This document shows, piece after piece, positions 29,655 to 39,266 of a DNA stretch of 64,000 nt. Under the pieces are notes generated by a model. That model made no database searches, was not told the DNA's origin, and was given only the letters and a program-made list of their open reading frames with translations. The stretch covers positions 166,740-230,739 of the IMG/VR virus record IMGVR_UViG_3300020438_000007, one strand, 5' to 3'. Source of the stretch: a virus. The translations under genes were made by a program, and so were the position numbers. How positions within the stretch are numbered: position 1 is the stretch's first letter; every line of letters starts with the position of its first letter.

Positions 29655-31285
29655 AATTCATATCCAAACTCTGCCCAGTCAAAATCTTCTATTGACAATG
29701 CGTTTTCTTCTTGTGTTTTTTGTCTGGAATTAGTGTATCCTAATGCCTGCATATAACCCCAAGCCCTAGTTTCATCTTCATCCCTCAAATACCTCATAGC
29801 TTTAGCTCCATTTATATAGTAGTTTATTTTGGGTACGTTTTTGTTGATCAATTCATTCATTTCTTGTGTCTTGACCACGATTGCGTTATCGTAAGTTCCA
29901 CAATCGCCTGGTATAGATAGGCCTGGAGGAACGTTAGCATATCCGATAGTGCTACTACCAGCATCAGTTCCACCCACACCAATCATAATTCTCTGTCCTT
30001 CTGTCGCATAGAATGAATCTGAAGTTCCGTCTCCGTCATCTGTACTGAAGGTAGGCCAATTAAAATTACCAACATAATATCCAGCTCTACCATTACCAAC
30101 AAGAGGTTCATCTTCTTGTCTAACTTGTCTCCATTGTGAAGTGGTATTAGGATCACCATTATTAATCAAATCTAATTGGTGTCCTTTTCCTATATTTACA
30201 TTTTGAGCGATACCAATCTCAACTGGGTCGATTGGATTCTTTGTTGATTCAAACTCGATATCTGATGTATTGCCTGGTCTTACAACTATTACCGAACTGT
30301 TTATACCAGCTTGAGAAGGCGGTTGACTCAAGTGTGCAAAATAATAATCAGATACAATACCGATATAGAATGAAGTTCCTATATCTTTGTTAACTGTTAT
30401 ACTGACGGCATTATTCAATTCAAACACATTGAGAATCATTTCTGCAGCGGATGTAATACCTGTATTATCAACGTATGTTATAATACCTACAGCAGTTGAA
30501 ATACCTGTGATACTGGTTCCAGCTGAAACCATCCCTCCTCCACTTTTGCCTGTATCACCAAATACAAAATCTCCTACACTAAAAGCGGTGAAGATACCAG
30601 TCTTATTATCGGCATAAATTTTGTTATCACCAGATGTACAGAATCCAGATAAAGGATAAACCTCAGCGGGGTATGGTGTTAGTCCAAATCCAAGAACACT
30701 TGTAGCATTACCTGATGGAAATAAGGTTGGATTTATAAGAGCATCAGTAATAAGATCTCCTGTTTTTATACCAACCCTCCCTGTAGTAAACCCAGTAAGA
30801 GTTTCGGCATCATCGTCAAATATAATAAGAGCAGCACTACCAACATTAACGTCAACACGATTGATATTTTCAACAACATTAGCACCATACTCCATATTTC
30901 TTGGGTACTTGTAATACTTTGCTCCGTAGTATCCCAAGAACTGATATGTGGAAGCGTCTTTTTTACACTCCCATACCGTTACCTCTTCATCATCGTCATA
31001 ACCATATCTACTGAAACTACTGTCCTCTACTTGAACCCATGCCAAATCACTCCTACATCCATGAGAGATTCTCTCCAGATATGCAGTTTGAACAGCCGTT
31101 ATTGCTGTGTTGATGGGATCAATGAGTGGAGGCAGTTTACCATCCATTTTATTGACTATTTCATCATACTCATCAATGAGTGCATCAGTTAATGCTAACT
31201 GTTCTGCAATGGAATCTTCTTCCTTCCTTTGTATGACAGTTTGCGCTCTGAGTCTTTTTGCAATTTCCTTTGGATTAGCAGCCAT
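29651..31285 (-). CDS. Virion structural protein
   Basis: 544 residues. An N-terminal helical region (residues about 5-50) is followed by repeated GIS/GIVT/TGIT beta-type segments like those in the giant fibre; then a conserved-looking C-terminus (WGYMQALGYTNSRQ). The composition and position in a run of overlapping structural genes suggest a tail-fibre or baseplate-associated protein; exact role unknown. Confidence 0.65.
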   Translation of the reverse strand: MAANPKEIAKRLRAQTVIQRKEEDSIAEQLALTDALIDEYDEIVNKMDGKLPPLIDPINTAITAVQTAYLERISHGCRSDLAWVQVEDSSFSRYGYDDDEEVTVWECKKDASTYQFLGYYGAKYYKYPRNMEYGANVVENINRVDVNVGSAALIIFDDDAETLTGFTTGRVGIKTGDLITDALINPTLFPSGNATSVLGFGLTPYPAEVYPLSGFCTSGDNKIYADNKTGIFTAFSVGDFVFGDTGKSGGGMVSAGTSITGISTAVGIITYVDNTGITSAAEMILNVFELNNAVSITVNKDIGTSFYIGIVSDYYFAHLSQPPSQAGINSSVIVVRPGNTSDIEFESTKNPIDPVEIGIAQNVNIGKGHQLDLINNGDPNTTSQWRQVRQEDEPLVGNGRAGYYVGNFNWPTFSTDDGDGTSDSFYATEGQRIMIGVGGTDAGSSTIGYANVPPGLSIPGDCGTYDNAIVVKTQEMNELINKNVPKINYYINGAKAMRYLRDEDETRAWGYMQALGYTNSRQKTQEENALSIEDFDWAEFGYEL

Positions 31286-32139
31286 TAGGTTTCTCTATCC
31301 TCATATTCTGTAACTAGTCTTGAAACATCTTTACGTTCAGCATAGACTACATAACTGCAACGTATATTGTGAGTTTTGAAACTATGGGGGTTTACTATTA
31401 TGTTTAATTTACTTCCCTTAGAAACAGTATAACACAAATCTTGGTAAACTCCAATAGGAGTTAAATGAACTGTTATGGATTCATCATCTACAAGATCTTT
31501 CCAATAGTATGGCAGTTCAATCACATTATCACCTTTCAATACTCCTCTGAAATACACACCTATCTCTGGTCCTTCTAGACATGAATACCTCAGTCTATGT
31601 GGGGACTCTTTACTTGGATGTGGTATATCAAAGAACTTAAATGGAGCAGAAACTGATGCAAAGGTGCCGTTTGCAGCAATAATTGATGGGCAAGTTATGT
31701 TTCCTCCAACTGCAAGTAAACCAGCTATTGTACAGAATCCAGCAATATTTACGTTTCCATTCTTCTGTGTTATGGCGTTACCAATACCCAGTGCATTTTT
31801 AATATCAATACCATTCTTAAGACTCAGTGCGTTCTTGATTGTAGTTCCAAGTTTTGTAGTAAGACCAGTGAATGTACTGACTGCAAACACATTATGAACA
31901 CCGAATATATTTGTAATACCATGAACTTGCAATGATACAGGTGCTGGAAAACTCATGGGAGGTCCAATCATGACTGTTGCCATTGGAACACCAATGTTAG
32001 GAACTAATCCAAAGTAGCAGGGACCATTAGACACCAAAGTGCCAGGAAATACCTTTGGTATGCCTGGTAAAAATGAGGTATCCAGTGCTCCGATGACAAC
32101 TTTGTCACCGAACATTCCTATCGAAGCCGTTTGTGCCAT
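31285..32139 (-). CDS. Virion structural protein
   Basis: 284 residues. The N-terminal half is rich in Gly, Ile and Val (IPKVFPGTLV, IGNAITQKNGNVNIAG); the C-terminal half has FFDIPHPSKESPHRLRYSCL and EGPEIGVYFRG, which I recall from phage fibre-associated proteins. One-base overlaps on both sides. Possibly a distal fibre or short-fibre component. Confidence 0.6.
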   Translation of the reverse strand: MAQTASIGMFGDKVVIGALDTSFLPGIPKVFPGTLVSNGPCYFGLVPNIGVPMATVMIGPPMSFPAPVSLQVHGITNIFGVHNVFAVSTFTGLTTKLGTTIKNALSLKNGIDIKNALGIGNAITQKNGNVNIAGFCTIAGLLAVGGNITCPSIIAANGTFASVSAPFKFFDIPHPSKESPHRLRYSCLEGPEIGVYFRGVLKGDNVIELPYYWKDLVDDESITVHLTPIGVYQDLCYTVSKGSKLNIIVNPHSFKTHNIRCSYVVYAERKDVSRLVTEYEDRET

Positions 32140-32711
32140 TATAAAAAGTCCTTAAATCTATCAAAGGCACCGATCAAAGCGCCAAGAAATCCACCCTGTA
32201 TCTTATCCGTCTGTGTACCCAAATCAACTGATGATCCACCAGATACCTCAACGAAGTTACCACCAAGAGAAAGATTCTTAGTACCAAGAACATTTGTATT
32301 ACTGGCATCTATATTCAAAATAGGAGACTTTCCTAAGTAGATTTGATCAGCAGCATTCATTGTAAGTTCTGATCTAGCATTTAGTCTTATATTGTTTCCT
32401 TGTAATATTATATCACCATCTTGAGCATCTATCAGAATGTGTCCGTATGCGGCACAAATAACTTTACTGGGTTCATTCTCCTTTCCTCTTATACCTACAG
32501 TTTCGTATGAACACCCATTTACTACTAACTTCTGAAGTCCACTCTTATACCAAGCGATACCTTGTTTTTCATCAGTGATTAGAGAGTAATCTGTATATTC
32601 TCCCTGCAAATCTCCATCAGTAATCTTTACACCAGAAGTTTCACGAAATCCTATATTATTTTTGAACCACTCCTGTGACTCTTTCTTTTGTACGTCTGGT
32701 TTAGTTGCCAT
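32139..32711 (-). CDS. Virion structural protein, beta-helix-like
   Basis: 190 residues. Residues about 95-165 show short repeats (GHILIDAQDGDIILQGNNIR, ELTMNAADQIYLG, NLSLGGNFVEVSGG) typical of beta-helical spikes such as gp5 C-terminal needles. Together with the adjacent gp5-like protein it may form the central spike. Confidence 0.6.
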   Translation of the reverse strand: MATKPDVQKKESQEWFKNNIGFRETSGVKITDGDLQGEYTDYSLITDEKQGIAWYKSGLQKLVVNGCSYETVGIRGKENEPSKVICAAYGHILIDAQDGDIILQGNNIRLNARSELTMNAADQIYLGKSPILNIDASNTNVLGTKNLSLGGNFVEVSGGSSVDLGTQTDKIQGGFLGALIGAFDRFKDFL

Positions 32712-35700
32712 CAGTATCCGCCTCCGTAACCGCCTGATCCACCTGATCCGCCAGACCCGCCACCACCAGAAGGAGGACTACTAGGTGGAGGAGTGCTTGG
32801 AGGTGTAGTTCCCCCAGTTTGTTCTTGAGGCTGCGTAGTTTCTTGTGGGGTATTTGTATTAATAGATGGTGTAGAACTATCAGTAGTGTCGGCAGAGGCA
32901 TTTGTCTGTTCCGTTGTAGTAGTTGTGTTAGTTGTACTTACAGTTGGAGTGGTAGTGGTTGTAGTAGTGGTGCTCGATTGAGGGGTGTAGATTATAACTG
33001 GTTGTTGGCCAAGACTTTCATTCTTAGTATTATATATTGTGGCATGTGGTGAGGATACATGAGTAGGTCCTACCATCTTCTTACCTGTTGATGGATGAAC
33101 ATGGAAGTCGCCATAATATGGGTTACCATTGACCCAGCCAACCTGTGTTGTACGTTGACTGTAGACACAATCAACTACCTTAACAAACAGAGTTCCACCT
33201 CTTCTTGCCTCATCAGTTGATACAATTCCACCTCTACCAATAATACCACCATCTCTACTTGGTTTCTCTCCAATATCAGAAACATAGTCAGGACTATATG
33301 ACATGATTGGATACAATCTGGCACCAATTCCTGTTCTAGTATCTATCGATACTGAAGGAATAGATTTATGTTTATCTTGACAATTGATGTTATTGATTCC
33401 AGCGATAGAACCTGCTGGAGTAACAATTAAATCGAAAGAACAATCTCCCACTCTACCTTTATCTCCAGAAGTATATCCAATTCCAGGCCTGTAAGGAACA
33501 AGATCCGTTACAATACCAACTGCCTCACTACCAATACCAGAAACACCTCTGGTTGTAAAATTATAGGTATCAGTTCTTCCCATACCAGCAAACTGATTTT
33601 CATATAGATCTAAGAATGAACCCTCAGACATAGAAATATAGTATTCTGTGTTAAATTTTAGGTCATTCTTTGGATCTATCTTAATAATCCTATCGGATAG
33701 GAATGATATTTTATTATTCTTCACATTGATTCTTTCATGCACAACATTAGTGCCCGATTCTGTAATGGTAACATCTCCATTACCTTTTACTATTGGTTCA
33801 TTAAATGTAATTGAAAGAGAAGTAGAAGTTTGAACACCTACTGCATCATCAGCGGGTGTAGTAAATGTAATGAAGGGATTTTCATCATCATCGTCTTCAG
33901 TAACAGGATACTTTGGAGGAACTACATTAGTTGAAGGACAATATCCCTCTCCAGGCGCCAACATAAAGATGTCAACAATAGATCCATTTTCATCTATGAT
34001 TGCTTCAGCGTGAGCACCGCCGCCATGTCTAGTCTTGTCTATAATTGCAATTCTTGGAGTTCCAGTATAATTTAAGCCTGGTTCCAAGATCTCTAAAGTA
34101 AGAATACTTCCATTTACAGATGAGACTATAGGCATAAGAACAGCAGTTTTTGTTCCATCTCCCCTAACTTCTATCTTCGGTGGGATACATTCACTCCATG
34201 TAAATCCTGGCGGTACTGAATTACCAAGATCATCTTGTGTTTGTGGGTTCTGTACCCTAGCATTACAATCAAAGAAGTCTGGTAAACCTCCACCTAGCAT
34301 ACTGAGAAGTGAGAATTTAGCTCTTGCATCATAAACTCCATCACCAGTAGTATCTGCCGCTCCAACAAAATTATCATATTGTTCCAATATTTTCATGTTG
34401 TCAAGAACTTTTCCAAATGATAAGTCTGGTTTAGATGTGATTCCTAAACCCTGAGACCAATCATCATATTCTTTACAGGATAATTTAGCACAAGCAAAGA
34501 ATCCTAAGAGCATATTAACATAACTACTGACCTTTGATAACAAACTACCAACACTACCTAAAGCGCCAGTCAACCAATCTAATCCGTCTAGTATTGGTTT
34601 TAATGCTTTTGTTAGTTTATCGTAGATCTCTCCCAAAATATTTCCGACCATCTGCTCTACAGCACAGACAGATGGATTTAATACCTTACCAATCATGTCT
34701 TTCAAAAGACCAGTCACTAGATCAAATAGGCCTGGAAGTTGATCTCCAAAGATACAGAATAAAATATCAAGAATTTTCTGTAGGGCTTTGAGGATAGGAG
34801 ATTTTTGTGGTTCTGGTATAATTAGTGCTTGTACATTTCGGAATACCTTCGTTATCAACCCAATAACTTTATCTCTAATAACATTGAGTATCTTTTTAAC
34901 CGCAGCAGATATTAACTTAGAAGCCTTTCTAACTAACTTATTAACATCTGCAAGCAGATTTTGAGCAGTGTCAATGTAAGCACCAGCATAGGCAGTAAGA
35001 GAGTTTACTGTAGTTAGAAAACTACCAATCGTATGTGCAATATCACCTAAAGGACCCTGTTCACACCCATTGTCCATACTATGAGGACCTAGTTGGGTAT
35101 TAGAAAATTCTACCTCTGACTTTCTATCATTAGATATCCCCTCCTTTCCACTTTCCAATTCGCCAGGTGAGTTTTTCTTTTCCTCACCAGCTTTATTTTT
35201 TGCATTTTCTTGTAATTGATTCTTTCCTTCTGCTACAGCAGCTGGATTTAATTCTTTGTTTTCGGAATTGGGAAGAGTGGTCATCCCATCGATACCAGCC
35301 TTCCTACCAGTTGCCACAGCGAAAGCATTAGCTTCAGATTCAGCACCATCTCTAAGAAAGTTTGAAGGACCTGATTTGTCGTTGATTGATCTAGCTAAAG
35401 CACCAAAAATTACTGGTTGTTGTGCTTCCTCGCCATCCAAGAAGAAACCAAAAACAGTTTCTCCACCAACCATCTTTGACTTTTCTCCCAAACAGGCCTG
35501 TCCAGCACCAGAGGTAGGATCTACCATGACATGTGCCCAAGGTAAATCTTTTTCACCCATTATGGATTCGTCAAATGGGTGATAACCTATTATTCTTACT
35601 TTACATCTAAACGCCCAACCAGATTTAACATCAGTAGATTGATCGCGCCAATGTTCTGGATCGGCTACTCTACCAATCCACCATATGAATCCATCTCTTC

Positions 35701-35740
35701 CAACAAAGTTGGTCTGTGCAAGGGCGCTTTCTAACATCAA
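32711..35740 (-). CDS. gp5: Baseplate hub gp5-like protein
   Basis: 1,009 residues. The N-terminal 110 (GFIWWIGRVADPEHW, GWAFRCKVRIIGYHP, LPWAHVMVDPTSGAG, VFGFFLDGEEAQQPVIFGAL) fit the gp5/VgrG OB-fold. No lysozyme domain follows; instead there are helical and hydrophobic segments, a Big_5-like domain (PADDAVGVQTSTSLSITFNE), GDFHVHPSTGKKMVGPTH, a Thr/Ser/Gln-rich stretch and a Gly tail. In T4, gp5 caps the hub and pierces the envelope; here hydrolysis may come from the neighbour at 37395. Confidence 0.75.
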   Translation of the reverse strand: MMLESALAQTNFVGRDGFIWWIGRVADPEHWRDQSTDVKSGWAFRCKVRIIGYHPFDESIMGEKDLPWAHVMVDPTSGAGQACLGEKSKMVGGETVFGFFLDGEEAQQPVIFGALARSINDKSGPSNFLRDGAESEANAFAVATGRKAGIDGMTTLPNSENKELNPAAVAEGKNQLQENAKNKAGEEKKNSPGELESGKEGISNDRKSEVEFSNTQLGPHSMDNGCEQGPLGDIAHTIGSFLTTVNSLTAYAGAYIDTAQNLLADVNKLVRKASKLISAAVKKILNVIRDKVIGLITKVFRNVQALIIPEPQKSPILKALQKILDILFCIFGDQLPGLFDLVTGLLKDMIGKVLNPSVCAVEQMVGNILGEIYDKLTKALKPILDGLDWLTGALGSVGSLLSKVSSYVNMLLGFFACAKLSCKEYDDWSQGLGITSKPDLSFGKVLDNMKILEQYDNFVGAADTTGDGVYDARAKFSLLSMLGGGLPDFFDCNARVQNPQTQDDLGNSVPPGFTWSECIPPKIEVRGDGTKTAVLMPIVSSVNGSILTLEILEPGLNYTGTPRIAIIDKTRHGGGAHAEAIIDENGSIVDIFMLAPGEGYCPSTNVVPPKYPVTEDDDDENPFITFTTPADDAVGVQTSTSLSITFNEPIVKGNGDVTITESGTNVVHERINVKNNKISFLSDRIIKIDPKNDLKFNTEYYISMSEGSFLDLYENQFAGMGRTDTYNFTTRGVSGIGSEAVGIVTDLVPYRPGIGYTSGDKGRVGDCSFDLIVTPAGSIAGINNINCQDKHKSIPSVSIDTRTGIGARLYPIMSYSPDYVSDIGEKPSRDGGIIGRGGIVSTDEARRGGTLFVKVVDCVYSQRTTQVGWVNGNPYYGDFHVHPSTGKKMVGPTHVSSPHATIYNTKNESLGQQPVIIYTPQSSTTTTTTTTPTVSTTNTTTTTEQTNASADTTDSSTPSINTNTPQETTQPQEQTGGTTPPSTPPPSSPPSGGGGSGGSGGSGGYGGGY

Positions 35741-35743
35741 TCA

Positions 35744-35971
35744 TTAATCGTCATAGACGAGACATTCTGGTTCTGAGGGGTTTTGATCACAATATAGTTC
35801 GAGAGCAGTAGGATCGTGATGATCTCCTTCCTCAATTTCTTTTTTGTGATGATCGACATAATCTTCCAACTCGTGAAGTTCTCCTTCGATATGCCTACGA
35901 GTTTGAGGACTTGTTGTGGGATCTTCTAAGATCTCCTTATCTTTTTGAATGTGTTTCTCTAAACTTTCCAT
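35744..35971 (-). CDS. Small acidic coiled-coil protein
   Basis: 75 residues, MESLEKHIQKDKEILEDPTT; helical, then a Cys-containing tail (LYCDQNPSEPECLVYDD). Lies between hub genes and is probably a minor baseplate or assembly factor. Function unknown. Confidence 0.6.
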   Translation of the reverse strand: MESLEKHIQKDKEILEDPTTSPQTRRHIEGELHELEDYVDHHKKEIEEGDHHDPTALELYCDQNPSEPECLVYDD

Positions 35972-35979
35972 TTTACTCC

Positions 35980-37395
35980 TTATTGGATGCCATATGAATC
36001 TCTAATGAGATTTAGTGAGGTGACATTTTTTCCCTCAGCAATTTCAAAGTGATGTCGTAAACTACGGATAACAAAGAATCCACTTTGTTCTGAGTCTGAT
36101 GTCTTCTGACCTGAAGGTCCATCATATGTGGGACCTACTTCTGGAATCTCTACTCTCAAAATACCACCGATTCTTAACATAGGATTACAAGGTACAGTTA
36201 TATTTAGGGACTGTTGGAAAAGCATTGCATATCTAGTAAAAGATTTAGCCATGTCAGCGGAGTCTCTACCCTGTCCTTCCACATCTTCATCGGATTCCTC
36301 AAGGTTTTTATTCCACATTCCTCTGTCTCCTATTCTTACAAGAACTCTTGATGCTAATTTGGTGATATCTCCCTGTGGGATTGGTATTGTACCGCCAGCA
36401 GTCTTCAAATTGTTAGCCTCTACATTATCCTCTAAATTGTATTTCACAACATCTAACTTCCAGTCTAATGGATCATACACATATGTCAAGTTACTGTACA
36501 GTCCAACCCTTAAGTTCTTCTGCACATCTGTAGTTTTGTTTGTAAAAAGGTGAAGAATCTTAAACTCACTTTCTGGATCGTTTGCAGTGATTAGAGTTGA
36601 GTAAGTATATGTTGGAATACCATAGTTACTAAGTAATGCCTCACTGTTATCTGCTTGATAATCTACTTGAGTAGCATCCACCATTCTATCTACTGACTTG
36701 AACTTGTATCCATCATAATCTTCATAGAAAAAGAATCCAGAGGTTCCCTTTCCTTCCGCTGATACTCCTTCTCCACTTTTTCCTGACACTGGGGATGTTG
36801 ATGGAACTGCTTTAGGACATAACCATTGTAGAGTATAAAATGGTTTTCTCATATTACCAATGAAACCATAGTTAGTAAGACTCTTCTCAACGCTCATCCT
36901 ATCTGGATCAATTTTTAAAACCTCTGTTAGTATGTTTTTAACATGTTCACTTATTGGTCCTCTTTCATATCTTTTCATGACTCTAGCAGTCTCATTTGAG
37001 AGATTAGTTAGAGTACAACACTTAAGAGTAAATGTTTCTTGTCCTTCAACTTGATTAATTTTTTCAATGGCAGAAACATACAGAGGATTTCCATTGTCCT
37101 CAGTAAACTCAACATCACCGTATGCAGTTCCTATAACAAGATCAATCCTCTCATATCCTCTTATAGGTATTTTACTTAAGAGAGCAGAAGTATCAGATAC
37201 TAACAACCTTACTGATATTGCTGGAGATAAGAGATCCTCAAAATAGTCAAATTGCACAACACTATTCTTAATATCAAGGGAATCTACAGAGTCTTGTTTC
37301 CCTGAGTCACTAGAACCACCCCTTTTGAAAGTAATATTATTCTCAGGGGTTATTTTAACTTGTTTGAATTCAGTTTTTTGTAAAGATACAGACAT
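35980..37395 (-). CDS. Baseplate hub protein, gp27-like
   Basis: 471 residues. VVQFDYFEDLLSPAISVRLL near the start and NYGFIGNMRKPFYTLQWLCP in the middle resemble hub proteins of the gp27/gpD type, which form the trimeric ring above the gp5 spike. The neighbour order (gp5-like, this, hydrolase) supports it. One-base overlap with the upstream gene. Confidence 0.65.
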   Translation of the reverse strand: MSVSLQKTEFKQVKITPENNITFKRGGSSDSGKQDSVDSLDIKNSVVQFDYFEDLLSPAISVRLLVSDTSALLSKIPIRGYERIDLVIGTAYGDVEFTEDNGNPLYVSAIEKINQVEGQETFTLKCCTLTNLSNETARVMKRYERGPISEHVKNILTEVLKIDPDRMSVEKSLTNYGFIGNMRKPFYTLQWLCPKAVPSTSPVSGKSGEGVSAEGKGTSGFFFYEDYDGYKFKSVDRMVDATQVDYQADNSEALLSNYGIPTYTYSTLITANDPESEFKILHLFTNKTTDVQKNLRVGLYSNLTYVYDPLDWKLDVVKYNLEDNVEANNLKTAGGTIPIPQGDITKLASRVLVRIGDRGMWNKNLEESDEDVEGQGRDSADMAKSFTRYAMLFQQSLNITVPCNPMLRIGGILRVEIPEVGPTYDGPSGQKTSDSEQSGFFVIRSLRHHFEIAEGKNVTSLNLIRDSYGIQ

Positions 37396-39266
37396 CAGGT
37401 TAAAGCTAAACTATTGAGTTGAATTTGAGTAAATAATGATCCATGATCAGCTACTGGAATTATTTGTGGGGATCCACTATCACCCGATCCTGTCACAATG
37501 GGTTGTTGACTTGTATTTACAGGGGTAGGAGTAAGTGCAATAATTTGTGAAGATGATTTAGATGGATCATCATAAGGCATATATCCCGTTGGAACGAATT
37601 GAGCAATTTGATTAGGCTTATTCGGAGTGAGAGATGACTGATCTCCCATAGGATCAGTGCCAGGAGAAACTTGTTTTAGTGATCCTGTTTTTGATCCTGA
37701 ACCAAAGAAGAAGTTTCCGCCCTTTCCTCTATTAAAATCTCCAGAACCAGACCTATATCCCCTAAAGGATACCATAGATCCAATATCACTAACAGATGTT
37801 TGAGATAATGATCCACCAGTTTGAAAGTCTTTTAATACTTTTAAAGCGTCAGATGAAGAACCGCCACCAAATAGTTTTTGTAGTGCATTTAGACCGTCTG
37901 GTTGAGAAGCAATCTCAAGTAGTCTTTTCTTTCTCTCCTGTGGATTATTACCTAATGCCGATGAAATAGGACCATACTTTGCTGCTGCAGCACTATCCGC
38001 ACTAACACCATAAATTGCAGAGGATAGTGGCGAGAATTGTTCCCTGCCCGTAATTTGATCTCCTAAGCTGGTGCCATATGCTCTGAAAGAACCACCTGCT
38101 TGTGCATCAGCAGCTCTATTAAGCATTACTTGGAACGCATCTGCTTGGTTTTGATTGCCAGATGCTTCCATAGTTGATAGAAATGCAGCAAGATTTTGCT
38201 CTCCTGTACCACCACCACCGCCAAGACTTAACATAGTAGATTGTGATGAAACACTACTAGGATTGGCATCTGACATCATCTCGTTAAGTACAGTAAGAGG
38301 TTCATCTTGAAGTCTTTTCTTCAACTTTTCTAGTTCAGTCTTAGTTCTAAGGTATTTTTTCGTAGCTTCTTCATCAGCCGCTAGAGCACCAGCATCTGTA
38401 TATGCCTTTTCATTTTTTGCAATCTGAGCATCAACTGATTCAGTAATTTCTCGGATCTGACTTTTTTGATCTTTTGAATTGTCTTTAGGTCCTAGACCTA
38501 GTTTTTGTCTTCCTTTTTCCGAAAGTACATTCGGAATATTTATTCCAAAACCAAGAGAAAATACACCATCATCAATTTTACCACCAGTAAATTTTCTAAT
38601 GTTTGCCTTTGTTTGATCTATACGTTCGGATAAGGTTGGACCTTTATCCACCACACCAAAAGCACCAACTTTAGCAAGGAACACAAATCTATCCATCAAT
38701 TCCACAAACTGATCTGAATTTTTTTTATCGATACCTCCATCCACAGATGATAATCTATCGTTCATCCTTTCTAGGGTAGTAGCATCTGAATCTACTTCTG
38801 ACTTAGGAATTTCTTCTGGGTCTTTCTGGGATACTGCTTTAAGATCTTTCTTCCTGTCTAATGATATATCTTTGTTCTCATCAGCAGTAGTTTTTACTTT
38901 TTCTAATCCTTCATCTCTAATCTTTTGTTCTTCCTTAAGATCTGACTGCATTGCTTTCTCGTTTCCACCATACTGGTTTTGGAGAAGTTCCTCTGTAGAT
39001 CTCTCTTTTGATATCATTTGCCCCAAAACTAGAGGCAACATCAAAGCACCGCCAAGTAACATTTTATTCACTTTTGAACTCCTACCACCACCGAAATTTT
39101 TTGCAAATAGTCCAGCTTTTTTTAATGTTTGTTGATTAGGACTATCCTTCGTAACACTTTTAGTCATCACTCCCATAAATCGAGCAAATCGATTTATAGT
39201 TGATTCAGATTTATCTACTGAATTCTTAGCTTTCTGTGTTATACCAGTTATTTTAGATTTTTTCAT
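37395..39266 (-). CDS. Baseplate/tail protein with SleB-like hydrolase region
   Basis: 623 residues. A hydrophobic segment at 69-83 (MLLGGALMLPLVLG), a charged helical region to about 330, then residues 355-420 (EQNLAAFLSTMEASG, AFQVMLNRAAD, SLGDQITGREQFSPL) that match the pattern of SleB-type cell-wall hydrolases (E...LNR...QF). It could open the peptidoglycan at infection, replacing the lysozyme of T4 gp5; catalytic activity is inferred. Confidence 0.6.
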   Translation of the reverse strand: MKKSKITGITQKAKNSVDKSESTINRFARFMGVMTKSVTKDSPNQQTLKKAGLFAKNFGGGRSSKVNKMLLGGALMLPLVLGQMISKERSTEELLQNQYGGNEKAMQSDLKEEQKIRDEGLEKVKTTADENKDISLDRKKDLKAVSQKDPEEIPKSEVDSDATTLERMNDRLSSVDGGIDKKNSDQFVELMDRFVFLAKVGAFGVVDKGPTLSERIDQTKANIRKFTGGKIDDGVFSLGFGINIPNVLSEKGRQKLGLGPKDNSKDQKSQIREITESVDAQIAKNEKAYTDAGALAADEEATKKYLRTKTELEKLKKRLQDEPLTVLNEMMSDANPSSVSSQSTMLSLGGGGGTGEQNLAAFLSTMEASGNQNQADAFQVMLNRAADAQAGGSFRAYGTSLGDQITGREQFSPLSSAIYGVSADSAAAAKYGPISSALGNNPQERKKRLLEIASQPDGLNALQKLFGGGSSSDALKVLKDFQTGGSLSQTSVSDIGSMVSFRGYRSGSGDFNRGKGGNFFFGSGSKTGSLKQVSPGTDPMGDQSSLTPNKPNQIAQFVPTGYMPYDDPSKSSSQIIALTPTPVNTSQQPIVTGSGDSGSPQIIPVADHGSLFTQIQLNSLALT

